Assembly: GCA_000434115.1 (NCBI GenBank)
Contig: FR894009.1
Span: 18,027-51,916, forward strand
Direction of reading: 5' to 3'
DNA length: 33,890 nt
Source of the DNA: Roseburia sp. CAG:309
GTDB taxonomy: Bacteria > Bacillota > Clostridia > Lachnospirales > Lachnospiraceae
Position numbers and translations under genes: made by a program. Position 1 is the first letter of the stretch. Every line of letters starts with the position of its first letter. Positions 7,589-16,169 of the stretch are shown here, piece after piece. The notes beneath the pieces are model-generated. The model was not told where the DNA came from and ran no database searches. It was given only the letters and a program-made list of their open reading frames with translations.

Positions 7589-8926
7589 ATGAAAGAAAAG
7601 AAAGGTATTATTATAACAATTGTCGTAGCGGTTATTGTATTGGGAGTGCTGTCCTATGCCCTTGCGACGCGGCATAAGGCAAACGAATCAAAGATTTCTG
7701 AAAACCAGAAAACGACGGAAAGCCAGCAGAATGCTGCGTCCGAGAGTGCGGTCAGCCCGGCAGCGGTTGTCACGGAAGAGACACCGGCAAAGGACATTTA
7801 TAAGGATTATTTCCTTGTCGGAGCCGCCATCAACGGAAGCGATATTGATACGATGGCGATCAAGCACAAAGGAATGGCGAAGATTCTGAAAGAGAACTTC
7901 AATTCCACGACATTGTCCAATCTGATGAAGCCGGATTATCTGCTGGACGAAAAGGCGACAAAAAAGAGTAAAGACGGGATGCCGGTATGCAAATTTGATA
8001 CCTGTGATCCGGCACTCAAATTCTGTCAGGAAAATGGAATTAAGATGCGCGGACACACATTGATCTGGCACAACCAGACGCCAAGCTGGCTCTTTTACAA
8101 GAATTATGATGTAAAATCCGGAAAACTTGCTGATGCGAAGACCATGGCAAAACGTATGGAAAGTTATATCAAGCAGGTGATTACACACTGCCAGAAGAAA
8201 TATCCCGGTGTTGTGTATGCGTGGGATGTTGTGAATGAATGCGTCTGTACCGATGCGGGAAGTTTTGTTGTGACGAAGGGCGGCTGGAAACTCCGCGCGG
8301 ATACGAAAAAGGACAATGACTTTACGCATGAGCAGGCAGTCCAGAACTACTGGTATACGACAATGGGCGAGGATTATGTGGAAAAAGCATTTGCCTTTGC
8401 CCGCAAATACGCAGAGAAAGATGTCAAATTGTTCTATAACGACTACAATGTCTTTATGGATGTAAAAATGGAAAATATTTTCAAAATGGTTGAGCAGTTA
8501 AAGGAAAAAGGACTGATTGACGGAATCGGACTTCAGCCGACGGTAGGCATCGACTGGCCGGAACTTGACAGCGAAAATGACGGAAGTTTCCGCAAATGTC
8601 TGGAAAACTATGCGAAACTCGGTTTGGAATTACAGGTGACCGAACTGAATTTCCGTATTGAAGACGGTACAACCGACGAAGAGCTGTTGCAGAGACAGTC
8701 CGACCGTTACGAGGAAATGATGCGCCTTCTTGTTGAAGAAGATACCGAGAGCGGCGGGCCATGTAATATTACAAGTGTAACCGTATTCGGAATCTGCGAC
8801 GATTATCCGCTGTATGGAGACGATTTCCGGCAGAATCTGTATCTGTATGACAAAAACTGCGAGCCAAAGCCTTGCTATTACGGATTTATCAAGCCGGGAA
8901 TTGAGGCAGCAAACAATAAAAAATAA
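7589..8926 (+). CDS. GH10 endo-1,4-beta-xylanase, signal-anchored
   Basis: The 445-residue product starts with a hydrophobic segment (about 7-26) and a Ser/Glu/Thr-rich spacer to about 68. There is no lipobox; the ALA-T sequence at 25-28 could be cut by signal peptidase, otherwise the enzyme stays membrane-anchored. The GH10 barrel follows: RGHTLIWHNQTPSWL (about 154-168), acid/base Glu217 in AWDVVNE, and nucleophile Glu352 in LQVTELN, where the more common residue after TEL is Asp. It hydrolyses internal xylosidic bonds in xylan at the cell surface. It lies between the GH115 gene and a transporter operon on the same strand with short gaps. The start follows GGAGAAAGG. Confidence 0.95.
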   Translation: MKEKKGIIITIVVAVIVLGVLSYALATRHKANESKISENQKTTESQQNAASESAVSPAAVVTEETPAKDIYKDYFLVGAAINGSDIDTMAIKHKGMAKILKENFNSTTLSNLMKPDYLLDEKATKKSKDGMPVCKFDTCDPALKFCQENGIKMRGHTLIWHNQTPSWLFYKNYDVKSGKLADAKTMAKRMESYIKQVITHCQKKYPGVVYAWDVVNECVCTDAGSFVVTKGGWKLRADTKKDNDFTHEQAVQNYWYTTMGEDYVEKAFAFARKYAEKDVKLFYNDYNVFMDVKMENIFKMVEQLKEKGLIDGIGLQPTVGIDWPELDSENDGSFRKCLENYAKLGLELQVTELNFRIEDGTTDEELLQRQSDRYEEMMRLLVEEDTESGGPCNITSVTVFGICDDYPLYGDDFRQNLYLYDKNCEPKPCYYGFIKPGIEAANNKK

Positions 8927-8947
8927 AGAGAACCGGGAGGATTTGTT

Positions 8948-10018
8948 ATGGCTGAAAAATGTATTGAGCTAAAAGGGATCACAAAAGCATTTGACGGACA
9001 AATCGTTCTAGATCATATGAATCTTGATATTCATGAGAATGAATTTGTGACATTGCTTGGGCCAAGTGGTTGTGGAAAAACCACGACCCTGCGGATCATG
9101 GGAGGATTTGAAACGGCGGATGAGGGGCAGGTTCTGCTCAATGGAACCGATATTGCCCGTGTGCCGGCGAATAAGCGCCCAATCAATACCGTTTTTCAAA
9201 AATATGCGTTGTTTTCACACATGAATATCGAGGAAAATATTGCATTTGGGTTAAAGATTAAGAAAAAATCCAAAGACTATATCAGGGACAAGATCAAATA
9301 TGCTCTGAAACTGGTAAATCTGGATGGGTATGAGAAACGTATGCCGGATTCCCTGAGTGGAGGGCAGCAGCAGCGTATCGCAATTGCGCGTGCGATTGTA
9401 AATGAACCGAAAATCCTGCTTTTGGACGAACCACTTGGTGCATTGGATCTGAAACTGCGTCAGGGGATGCAGTACGAACTCATGCGCCTGAAAGAAGAAC
9501 TCGGCATTACGTTTGTCTATGTCACACACGATCAGGAAGAGGCACTTACGATGTCCGATACCATTGTCGTGATGAATCAGGGATACATTCAGCAGATCGG
9601 TACACCGGAAGACATTTACAATGAGCCGCAGAATGCGTTTGTCGCGGATTTTATCGGAGAGAGCAATATCCTTTCGGCGACGATGGTGCGCGACCGTCTT
9701 GTCAATATTCAGGGGCAGGATTTTGAATGTGTCGATGTCGGATTCGGTGAAAATAAACCGGTAGATGTCGTGATAAGACCGGAGGATATGATCCTTGTAC
9801 CCCCGGAAAAAGGTACGATGCGTGCAAAAGTGAAATCCCTTGTATTCAAAGGGGTACACTATGAAATGGAGATGGAAGCACTGGGATTTACGTGGCTGGT
9901 ACACAGTACGAGCCTTGCGGAAGTCGGAAGCGAAGTGGGACTGTTTATCGATCCATTTAACATCCAGATTATGCACAAACCGGAAAATGAGGCAGAGGAG
10001 GCGTTTGCCGGTGAATGA
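8948..10018 (+). CDS. potA: Spermidine/putrescine ABC transporter ATP-binding protein
   Basis: This is a 356-residue ATPase with Walker A GPSGCGKT (about 38-45), a Q-loop in VFQKYALFSH, signature LSGGQQQR, Walker B ILLLDEP, and VTHDQEEA with a C-terminal TOBE-like region. The length and the C-terminal regulatory domain fit PotA rather than a short MacB-type ATPase. It energises uptake of polyamines with the PotB, PotC and PotD products encoded next. It follows the GH10 gene by only 21 bases with a GGGAGG ribosome binding site, and I see no separate promoter. The last 8 bases overlap the start of potB. Confidence 0.93.
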   Translation: MAEKCIELKGITKAFDGQIVLDHMNLDIHENEFVTLLGPSGCGKTTTLRIMGGFETADEGQVLLNGTDIARVPANKRPINTVFQKYALFSHMNIEENIAFGLKIKKKSKDYIRDKIKYALKLVNLDGYEKRMPDSLSGGQQQRIAIARAIVNEPKILLLDEPLGALDLKLRQGMQYELMRLKEELGITFVYVTHDQEEALTMSDTIVVMNQGYIQQIGTPEDIYNEPQNAFVADFIGESNILSATMVRDRLVNIQGQDFECVDVGFGENKPVDVVIRPEDMILVPPEKGTMRAKVKSLVFKGVHYEMEMEALGFTWLVHSTSLAEVGSEVGLFIDPFNIQIMHKPENEAEEAFAGE

Positions 10019-10838
10019 GAAAAAGATGACGAGACGCCTTGCGTATCCGTATATTGTGTGGATGGCAATTTTTGTCATTGTACCGCTGATTATCGTATGT
10101 ATATACGGACTGACGGATAAAACCGGTGCCTTTACTCTGGAAAATGTGAAGAGCATTGCGTCGCCGGTTCATGTAAAAGCCTTATTTTTGTCACTAAAAT
10201 TATCTATTATAAGTACCGTGTTATGTTTTGTCCTTGCGTTGCCGCTGGCGCTGGTGATCCGGGGGCTGCATTTGAAAAGCAGTGGATTTATCATCTTTGT
10301 ATTCATCCTTCCGATGTGGATGAACTTTTTGCTGCGTACGATCGCCTGGCAGTCATTATTGGAAAAAACGGGCGTGATCAATATGATATTACAGTCGCTT
10401 GGACTGCCAAAGCAGAATCTGATCAATACCGAAGGGGCGATCATTCTTGGTATGATCTACAATTTTCTGCCATTTATGGTACTGCCGATCTACAATTCGC
10501 TCATCAAGATCCCGCAGGATACCTTTGATGCGGCAAAAGATCTTGGGGCAAACTGGATACAGACATTGTGGCATATTACTCTGCCACAGGTATTTCCGGG
10601 AATTGTCAGCGGCATTACGATGGTTTTCGTGCCGGCGATGACGACGTTTGTTATCTCTAACCTGCTCGGAGGAGCGAAGATCAATCTGATCGGAAATGTG
10701 ATCGAGCAGGAGTTTACGACCGCCAACAACTGGTATGGTGGAGCCGGACTGTCCATTGTTTTGATGATACTGATCCTTGGAAGTATGGCGGTTATGTCAC
10801 ACTTTGATAAGGATGGAGAGGGGGCAGCGATATGGTAG
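10011..10838 (+). CDS. potB: Spermidine/putrescine ABC transporter permease
   Basis: The start is taken as GTG at 10011 because AGGAGG lies 9 bases before it; an ATG at 10026 is the alternative. The 275-residue product has about six membrane segments. It carries the cytoplasmic EAA-type loop (DAAKDLGANWIQTLWHITLP), which contacts the ATPase. Sequence and position between potA and potC make this the first permease of the polyamine importer. It overlaps potA by 8 bases and potC by 7 bases, so the four subunits are translationally linked. Confidence 0.92.
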   Translation: MNEKKMTRRLAYPYIVWMAIFVIVPLIIVCIYGLTDKTGAFTLENVKSIASPVHVKALFLSLKLSIISTVLCFVLALPLALVIRGLHLKSSGFIIFVFILPMWMNFLLRTIAWQSLLEKTGVINMILQSLGLPKQNLINTEGAIILGMIYNFLPFMVLPIYNSLIKIPQDTFDAAKDLGANWIQTLWHITLPQVFPGIVSGITMVFVPAMTTFVISNLLGGAKINLIGNVIEQEFTTANNWYGGAGLSIVLMILILGSMAVMSHFDKDGEGAAIW

Positions 10839-11617
10839 GAAAAACGCTCGCAAAAATCAGCGGAAGGATTTATCTTGCCTTGATTTTTATCTTTTTGTAC
10901 GCCCCGATCGTGACACTCATTGTGTTGTCGTTTAATGAGTCAAGATTCCGCGGAAAGTGGGGCGGTTTCAGTCTCAAATGGTACGAGAGCCTGTTTTCTT
11001 CGCGAGAAATTATGGATGCACTTTGGACGACGCTTTTATTGGCATTTTTGTCCGCGTTGATCGCGACGATCCTCGGAACAATGGTTTCTTTTGCCATGAA
11101 CCGCATGAAAAAACTGCCGCGTATGATTTTGATGACGGTAACCAACATTCCGATGCTCAATGCCGATATTGTAACCGGAATCTCGTTGATGCTTTTATTT
11201 ATTGCCCTGCGTTACCAGATGGGATTCGGCAGTGTGCTGATCGCGCATATTACCTTTAACCTGCCTTACGTGGTGTTAAGTGTCCTGCCAAAATTAAAGC
11301 AGATGAATAAAAGTGTATTTGAGGCGGCACTGGACCTTGGTGCAAGCCGGCAGTATGCATTTGTGAAAGTTGTATTTCCGGATATTTTACCGGGAATTTT
11401 AACCGGATTTTTGTTGTCCTTTACGATGTCGCTGGACGACTTTATCATTACCCATTTTACCAAAGGTGTGGGGATGGATACGTTGTCAACAAAAATCTAT
11501 GCGGAGGTGCGAAAAGGCATAAAACCGGAGATTTACGCACTTTCTACCATTTTATTTGCAGCCATATTTATCGTGTTGATCGTTGTCAACCGCAGACAGA
11601 AAGCAGAGGAAAAATAG
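10832..11617 (+). CDS. potC: Spermidine/putrescine ABC transporter permease
   Basis: The 261-residue membrane protein has about six hydrophobic segments and the EAA-type loop EAALDLGASRQYAFVKVVFP. The phrase MSLDDFIITHFTKG in the fifth segment region is typical of PotC/YdcV-type permeases. It forms the transmembrane channel with PotB. Its ATG overlaps the potB stop, and its own stop codon is directly followed by the potD ATG with no spacer, which is as tight as operon packing gets. Confidence 0.93.
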   Translation: MVGKTLAKISGRIYLALIFIFLYAPIVTLIVLSFNESRFRGKWGGFSLKWYESLFSSREIMDALWTTLLLAFLSALIATILGTMVSFAMNRMKKLPRMILMTVTNIPMLNADIVTGISLMLLFIALRYQMGFGSVLIAHITFNLPYVVLSVLPKLKQMNKSVFEAALDLGASRQYAFVKVVFPDILPGILTGFLLSFTMSLDDFIITHFTKGVGMDTLSTKIYAEVRKGIKPEIYALSTILFAAIFIVLIVVNRRQKAEEK

Positions 11618-12700
11618 ATGAAAAAAAGCATGAAAAAAATTCTGGCACTGACACTTGCGACCGCTTTATTTACGACCGGACTTACAGCTTGTTCTTCCGG
11701 AGAAAGCAAGACGGGAGATGCCGGCGAATTGTATGTTTATAACTGGGGAGAATATTTTGATCCGGATGCGTTAGCGATGTTTGAAGAGGAGACGGGCATC
11801 AAAGTGACGTATGATGAGTATGAGACCAATGAAGTGATGTATCCGATCATATCCAATGGTGCCGCTTCGTATGACATTGTCTGCCCTTCCGATTATATGG
11901 TGCAGCGTATGATTTCCGAGGATCTTGTCGAAGAGATCAATTTTGACAATGTGCCAAATATAAAATATATAGACAGCCAGTATATGGATGCCAGCAAAGA
12001 ATTTGATCCGGAAAATAAATACAGTGTTCCGTATCTTTGGGGAACGGTTGGCATATTATACAATAAAACGATGGTAAAAGAACCGGTGGACAGCTGGGGA
12101 ATCTTGTGGGATACCAAATACAAGGATAACATTCTGATGCAGAAAAGTGTCCGCGATGCGTTTGGTATTACTTTGAAATACCTTGGTTATTCACTCAACA
12201 GCACAGATGAAAAACAGTTAGAAGAAGCCAAACAGAAACTGATCGAACAGAAGAAATCCGGTGTGGTACAGGCGTATGTAGTCGATGAAGTACGTGATAA
12301 AATGATCGGAAATGAGGCAGCGATCGGTGTGATCTATTCGGGAGAGGCGCTGACCTGCCAGAAGGAAAATCCGGATCTGGAGTATGTGATTCCGAAGGAA
12401 GGAAGCAACTTGTGGATTGATTCCTGGGTGATTCCGAAGGGAGCAAAGAACAAAGAAAATGCGGAGAAGTTTTTGAATTTCCTCTGTAAGCCGGAAATCG
12501 CTAAAATGAACTTTGATTATATCACGTATTCAATTCCAAATGAAGCGGGACGCAAATTGATCGAAGATGCGTCAGAGCGTGACAGTAAGATTGCATTCCC
12601 GGACTGGGATTCTTTGACAAATTGTGAGACGTTGAAATATCTTGGCGATGATGTCGATAAGATTTATAATGAAAAATGGAAGGAGATCATGGCACAATGA
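11618..12700 (+). CDS. potD: Spermidine/putrescine-binding lipoprotein
   Basis: The 360-residue product has a lipoprotein signal ending LTAC, with the lipidated cysteine at 25. A type-2 periplasmic-binding fold follows, beginning ELYVYNWGEYFDPDAL, the usual start of PotD/PotF proteins. YDIVCPSDYMVQRM and WIDSWVIPKGAKN are further family markers. In a Gram-positive cell it would be tethered outside the membrane, delivering polyamine to PotBC. Exact ligand (spermidine, putrescine or another cation) cannot be read from sequence. The stop overlaps the next gene's ATG (ATGA). Confidence 0.93.
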   Translation: MKKSMKKILALTLATALFTTGLTACSSGESKTGDAGELYVYNWGEYFDPDALAMFEEETGIKVTYDEYETNEVMYPIISNGAASYDIVCPSDYMVQRMISEDLVEEINFDNVPNIKYIDSQYMDASKEFDPENKYSVPYLWGTVGILYNKTMVKEPVDSWGILWDTKYKDNILMQKSVRDAFGITLKYLGYSLNSTDEKQLEEAKQKLIEQKKSGVVQAYVVDEVRDKMIGNEAAIGVIYSGEALTCQKENPDLEYVIPKEGSNLWIDSWVIPKGAKNKENAEKFLNFLCKPEIAKMNFDYITYSIPNEAGRKLIEDASERDSKIAFPDWDSLTNCETLKYLGDDVDKIYNEKWKEIMAQ

Positions 12701-13302
12701 AAGTATTACTGATCAATGGAAGTGCAAAAGAAAAGGGCTGTACATTTACGGCACTCAGTGAGGTGGCACGCGGACTCAATGAAAGCGGCGTAGAAACCGA
12801 GATCCTTTCTCTTGGTACCAAGCCAATTGCAGACTGTATGGGCTGTGGAAAATGCCGGGAAACCGGTGCCTGTGTATTTGGAGATATCGTAAATGAAATC
12901 GTCGAAAAGGCAAAGACCGCCGATGGTTTTGTCTTTGGTTCTCCGGTCTATTATGCGCATGCGAGCGGACGGCTTCTGTCTGTCCTTGACCGCGCGTTTT
13001 ACTCCGGTGGAAAAGAATTTGCTTTTAAGCCGGGGGCAGCAGTGGTAAGTGCCAGACGTGGCGGTACAACGGCATCTCTGGAAGTGATCAATAAGCATTT
13101 TTCCATCAATCAGATGCCAATTGTAACTTCCAATTATTGGAATATGGTGCATGGAAATACACCGGAGGAAGTCCGTCAGGACAAAGAGGGGATGCGTACA
13201 ATGTATAATCTCGGCCGCAATATGGTGTGGATGCTAAACTGTATTCAGGCAGGACCGGAACATCCGCAAAATGAGAAAGAGAGCACGAATTTTATTCGTT
13301 AA
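12697..13302 (+). CDS. NAD(P)H-dependent FMN reductase / flavodoxin-fold oxidoreductase
   Basis: The start is the ATG overlapping the potD stop, preceded by GGAAGGAG. The 201-residue product has the flavodoxin-like FMN site (INGSAKEKGCT near the N-terminus and GSPVYYAHASG near 87-97). It also has a cysteine cluster (47, 50, 53 and 59, in CMGCGKCRETGAC) as in iron-sulfur flavoproteins and related reductases of anaerobes. It probably moves electrons from NAD(P)H to an unknown acceptor. Its link with polyamine uptake is only positional. It ends the long same-strand cluster; a clear promoter for the next operon begins 8 bases after its stop. Confidence 0.85.
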   Translation: MKVLLINGSAKEKGCTFTALSEVARGLNESGVETEILSLGTKPIADCMGCGKCRETGACVFGDIVNEIVEKAKTADGFVFGSPVYYAHASGRLLSVLDRAFYSGGKEFAFKPGAAVVSARRGGTTASLEVINKHFSINQMPIVTSNYWNMVHGNTPEEVRQDKEGMRTMYNLGRNMVWMLNCIQAGPEHPQNEKESTNFIR

Positions 13303-13309
13303 GCATACG

Positions 13310-13338
13310 TTGACGAACATAGAAAGAACCGTTATAAT
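13310..13338 (+). promoter_or_regulatory. Strong sigma-A-type promoter for the hprK operon
   Basis: TTGACG (13310-13315) and a perfect TATAAT (13333-13338) are separated by 17 bases. Transcription would begin about 27 bases before the hprK ATG, with the AAGGAGG site in between. This is the best-matching promoter in the window. Confidence 0.85.
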
Positions 13339-13371
13339 AAAACACAGGTATAGGAAGAAGGAGGAAGCGTA

Positions 13372-14292
13372 ATGTATACAGTAGATTTACAGGACTGCAT
13401 TGATAAAATGGATCTGGAATGTCTCACGCCGGATGTGGATATTTCGCAGATTAAGATCACGCAGTCGGATATTAACCGCCCGGCGCTTCAGCTGGCAGGA
13501 TTTTTTGATTATTTTGACCACCACCGTGTACAGATTATCGGTCATGTGGAAAATACGTATATGGAAAAGCAGGGGCTTGAGTACAGCGTAGAGATGATGG
13601 GACGTATCATGTCCTATAAAGTGCCGTGTATCGTGTACTGCCGCGATATGGCGGTGCCGGATGCCATTCTTGAGGTGGCGGACAAAGCCGGTGTGCCGAT
13701 TTTACGTACGAAGCAGACGACTTCCTCATTTTCTTCCGAATTGAACCGATGGCTGAAAGTCGAACTTGCGCCGCGCATCAGTATTCACGGTGTTTTGGTC
13801 GACATTTACGGCGAAGGTGTGCTGATCACCGGAGAGAGCGGAATCGGTAAAAGCGAGGTCGCTTTGGAACTCATCCACCGCGGACACCGTCTCGTATCGG
13901 ATGACGTTGTAGAGATCAAGAAAGTCAGTGATGCGACATTGATCGGTACCGCTCCCGATATCACGAGACATTTTATCGAACTTCGTGGAATCGGAATCAT
14001 TGATGCCAAAGCCTTGTTTGGTGTAGAAAGTGTAAAAAATACCCAGTCGATCGATCTTGTCATTAAACTCGAAGAGTGGGACAAAGAGCAGGATTACGAC
14101 CGTATGGGACTGGAAGAAAAATACATCGAATATCTCGGAAATAAAGTGGTATGCCATTCGATTCCGATTCGTCCGGGGCGAAATCTTGCAATCATTTGTG
14201 AGTCGGCAGCCGTCAATTTCCGTCAGAAAAAGATGGGATATAATGCAGCAAAAGAATTGTACAATCGTGTAACCGCAAGATTGCCGGAATAA
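13372..14292 (+). CDS. hprK: HPr kinase/phosphorylase
   Basis: The 306-residue product has the usual two-domain HprK build. Walker A GESGIGKS is at about 154-161, just after the ISIHGVLVDIYG strand, and the family signature FIELRGIGIIDAKALFG follows about 50 residues later. It phosphorylates and dephosphorylates a serine of HPr or Crh in response to ATP, fructose-bisphosphate and phosphate, controlling carbon catabolite repression in Firmicutes. A likely partner, the HPr-like gene at 17972, is in the same operon. Length and motifs are normal. It is the first gene after the strong promoter. Confidence 0.97.
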   Translation: MYTVDLQDCIDKMDLECLTPDVDISQIKITQSDINRPALQLAGFFDYFDHHRVQIIGHVENTYMEKQGLEYSVEMMGRIMSYKVPCIVYCRDMAVPDAILEVADKAGVPILRTKQTTSSFSSELNRWLKVELAPRISIHGVLVDIYGEGVLITGESGIGKSEVALELIHRGHRLVSDDVVEIKKVSDATLIGTAPDITRHFIELRGIGIIDAKALFGVESVKNTQSIDLVIKLEEWDKEQDYDRMGLEEKYIEYLGNKVVCHSIPIRPGRNLAIICESAAVNFRQKKMGYNAAKELYNRVTARLPE

Positions 14293-14319
14293 AAATACGC
14301 AGTCAGAAGGAGGAAAGTC

Positions 14320-15246
14320 ATGGAAAAGTTTTACGTGGGTGTCGATGTCGGAGGCACATCGATCAAGATGGGAATGTTTTCACATACCGGGGAATTGCTT
14401 GAAAAATGGGAAATTCCGACGCGTGTGGATGAAGATGAAGAAACGGATCGTATCCTTCCGGATATCGCCGCAAGTATCGAAGAAAAACGTGCGGAAAAAA
14501 ATGGAAATATTGTCGGTATCGGACTCGGCATCCCGGGACCGGTGACAGACGACGGAATCGTGTTAAAATGTGCCAATATTCATTGGCCGGTATTTAATGT
14601 CAAAGAAAAATTGTTTGATCTGACCGGCGTAGCCAATATCCGTGTCGGAAACGATGCCAATGTCGCAGCTCTCGGAGAAATGTGGAAAGGCGGCGGACGC
14701 GGCTTTGACAGTATCGTCATGGTAACACTCGGAACCGGTGTCGGCGGTGGAGTTATCCTTGGCGGCAAGATTTTGACCGGAACCAAAGGAGCAGCCGGAG
14801 AAATCGGTCATATGACCGTAGAATACGACGAAGAAGAGACGTGTAACTGCGGAACCAAAGGCTGCCTTGAGCAGTATGCTTCTGCGACGGGAATCGTTCG
14901 TCTGGCGAAAAAACAGATGGCCGAAACGTCTTCTTTGGCAAAAATTGACAATCTCACAGCAAAAGATGTCTTTGATGAAGCAAAAGCCGGAGATGCGTAT
15001 GCACTTCAGATCGTAGACCGGTTTGCCCGCTATCTGGGTGTGGCACTTGGCAATGTAGCACAGATCATTGATCCGGAAGCATTCGTAATCGGCGGCGGAG
15101 TGGCAAGAGCCGGAAGCATCATTACGGAAAGTATAGAAAAATATTATAATGACAGTGTAATGTTTGCCTTGCGTGGCAAGCAGTTCAATCTGGCAGAACT
15201 TGGAAATGACGCGGGCATCTACGGTGCGGTGCGTATGGTCCTGTAA
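14320..15246 (+). CDS. glcK: ROK-family glucokinase
   Basis: The 308-residue product begins with the sugar-kinase phosphate loop (YVGVDVGGTSIKMGMF). GLGIPGPV and VTLGTGVGGGVI follow, and the ROK zinc motif CNCGTKGCLEQ lies around 170-180. It phosphorylates glucose, and perhaps related hexoses, with ATP in the cytoplasm. The gene sits between hprK and murB with 27- and 17-base gaps and has an AAGGAGG ribosome binding site, so it is co-transcribed. Pairing of a glucokinase with HPr kinase fits a role in carbon sensing and entry into glycolysis. Confidence 0.95.
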   Translation: MEKFYVGVDVGGTSIKMGMFSHTGELLEKWEIPTRVDEDEETDRILPDIAASIEEKRAEKNGNIVGIGLGIPGPVTDDGIVLKCANIHWPVFNVKEKLFDLTGVANIRVGNDANVAALGEMWKGGGRGFDSIVMVTLGTGVGGGVILGGKILTGTKGAAGEIGHMTVEYDEEETCNCGTKGCLEQYASATGIVRLAKKQMAETSSLAKIDNLTAKDVFDEAKAGDAYALQIVDRFARYLGVALGNVAQIIDPEAFVIGGGVARAGSIITESIEKYYNDSVMFALRGKQFNLAELGNDAGIYGAVRMVL

Positions 15247-15263
15247 GAAAGGAATCAAAAAGC

Positions 15264-16130
15264 GTGATACAGTTAAAAGAAGGAGAACTTCTGAGCAATC
15301 ATACAACATTTCGTATCGGAGGAGCGGCAAAATATTTTGCTGTTCCAAAGAACGAAGAGGAGATTATGGAAGCGGTGGATTTTGCCATCGTGAAGGGTCT
15401 GCCGCATTATATCCTTGGCAAGGGGAGCAATGTGCTGTTCCCGGATGAGGGATATTCCGGTGTAGTCATTGAGATCGGAGCCGGCATGGAAAAGGTGGAA
15501 CGCATCGGCGACACCGGAATCCGTGCACAGGCAGGGGTGTCATTGAGTTCGCTGGCGGCATTTGCAGCCAGAGAGGGGCTCGCCGGATTGGAATTTGCCG
15601 GCGGAATCCCGGGAACGCTCGGAGGCGCCGTGACGATGAATGCGGGTGCCTATGGCGGTGAGATGAAGGATGTCATCGTAAGTGCGAAAGTCATGGACGA
15701 AGACGGCGGTGTAAAAGTGTTGTCCTGCGATGAATTGGAGCTTGGGTATCGTACAAGCATCGTCCAAAAGAAACAACTCATCGTGTTGGAAGCCGAATTT
15801 TCACTGCAACCGGGAGAGACCAAGGCAATTCAGAGCACGATGAAAGAACTGAATGCAAAACGTAGAGAAAAACAGCCGCTGGAATATCCGAGTGCCGGAA
15901 GTACGTTTAAGCGTCCGGAAGGATATTTTGCCGGAAAGCTGATAGAAGATGCCGGACTCCGCGGTTATCGTGTCGGGGATGCTCAGGTATCGGAAAAACA
16001 TTGTGGATTTGTAGTAAACCGCGGAAAGGCGACATGTGCCGAGGTGCTTCAGTTGATCGAAGAGGTACAGAAAAAGGTCAAAGAGCAGTTTGGGGTACAG
16101 CTTGAGCCGGAAGTGCGGATCATACGATAG
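15264..16130 (+). CDS. murB: UDP-N-acetylenolpyruvoylglucosamine reductase
   Basis: Translation starts at GTG 15264, preceded by GAAAGGA. The 288-residue product has the FAD-binding core (THTFRIGG-like start NHTTFRIGGAAKYF, LGKGSNVLFPDEG, GIPGTLGGAVTMNAGAYGGE). The catalytic serine is in SAGSTFKRP and the glutamate in LEPEVRII. It reduces UDP-GlcNAc-enolpyruvate to UDP-MurNAc in peptidoglycan synthesis. The length is normal. The 39 bases between it and rapZ contain a short hairpin. Confidence 0.97.
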   Translation: MIQLKEGELLSNHTTFRIGGAAKYFAVPKNEEEIMEAVDFAIVKGLPHYILGKGSNVLFPDEGYSGVVIEIGAGMEKVERIGDTGIRAQAGVSLSSLAAFAAREGLAGLEFAGGIPGTLGGAVTMNAGAYGGEMKDVIVSAKVMDEDGGVKVLSCDELELGYRTSIVQKKQLIVLEAEFSLQPGETKAIQSTMKELNAKRREKQPLEYPSAGSTFKRPEGYFAGKLIEDAGLRGYRVGDAQVSEKHCGFVVNRGKATCAEVLQLIEEVQKKVKEQFGVQLEPEVRIIR

Positions 16131-16135
16131 AACAG

Positions 16136-16152
16136 CAGTTTTTGAGAACTGC
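16136..16152 (+). other. Short hairpin between murB and rapZ
   Basis: GCAGTT and AACTGC pair around a 5-base loop just after the murB stop. No U-run follows, so it is not a convincing terminator. It may protect or separate transcript ends. Low confidence that it matters. Confidence 0.3.
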
Positions 16153-16169
16153 AGAAAAGGAGGGCAAAG

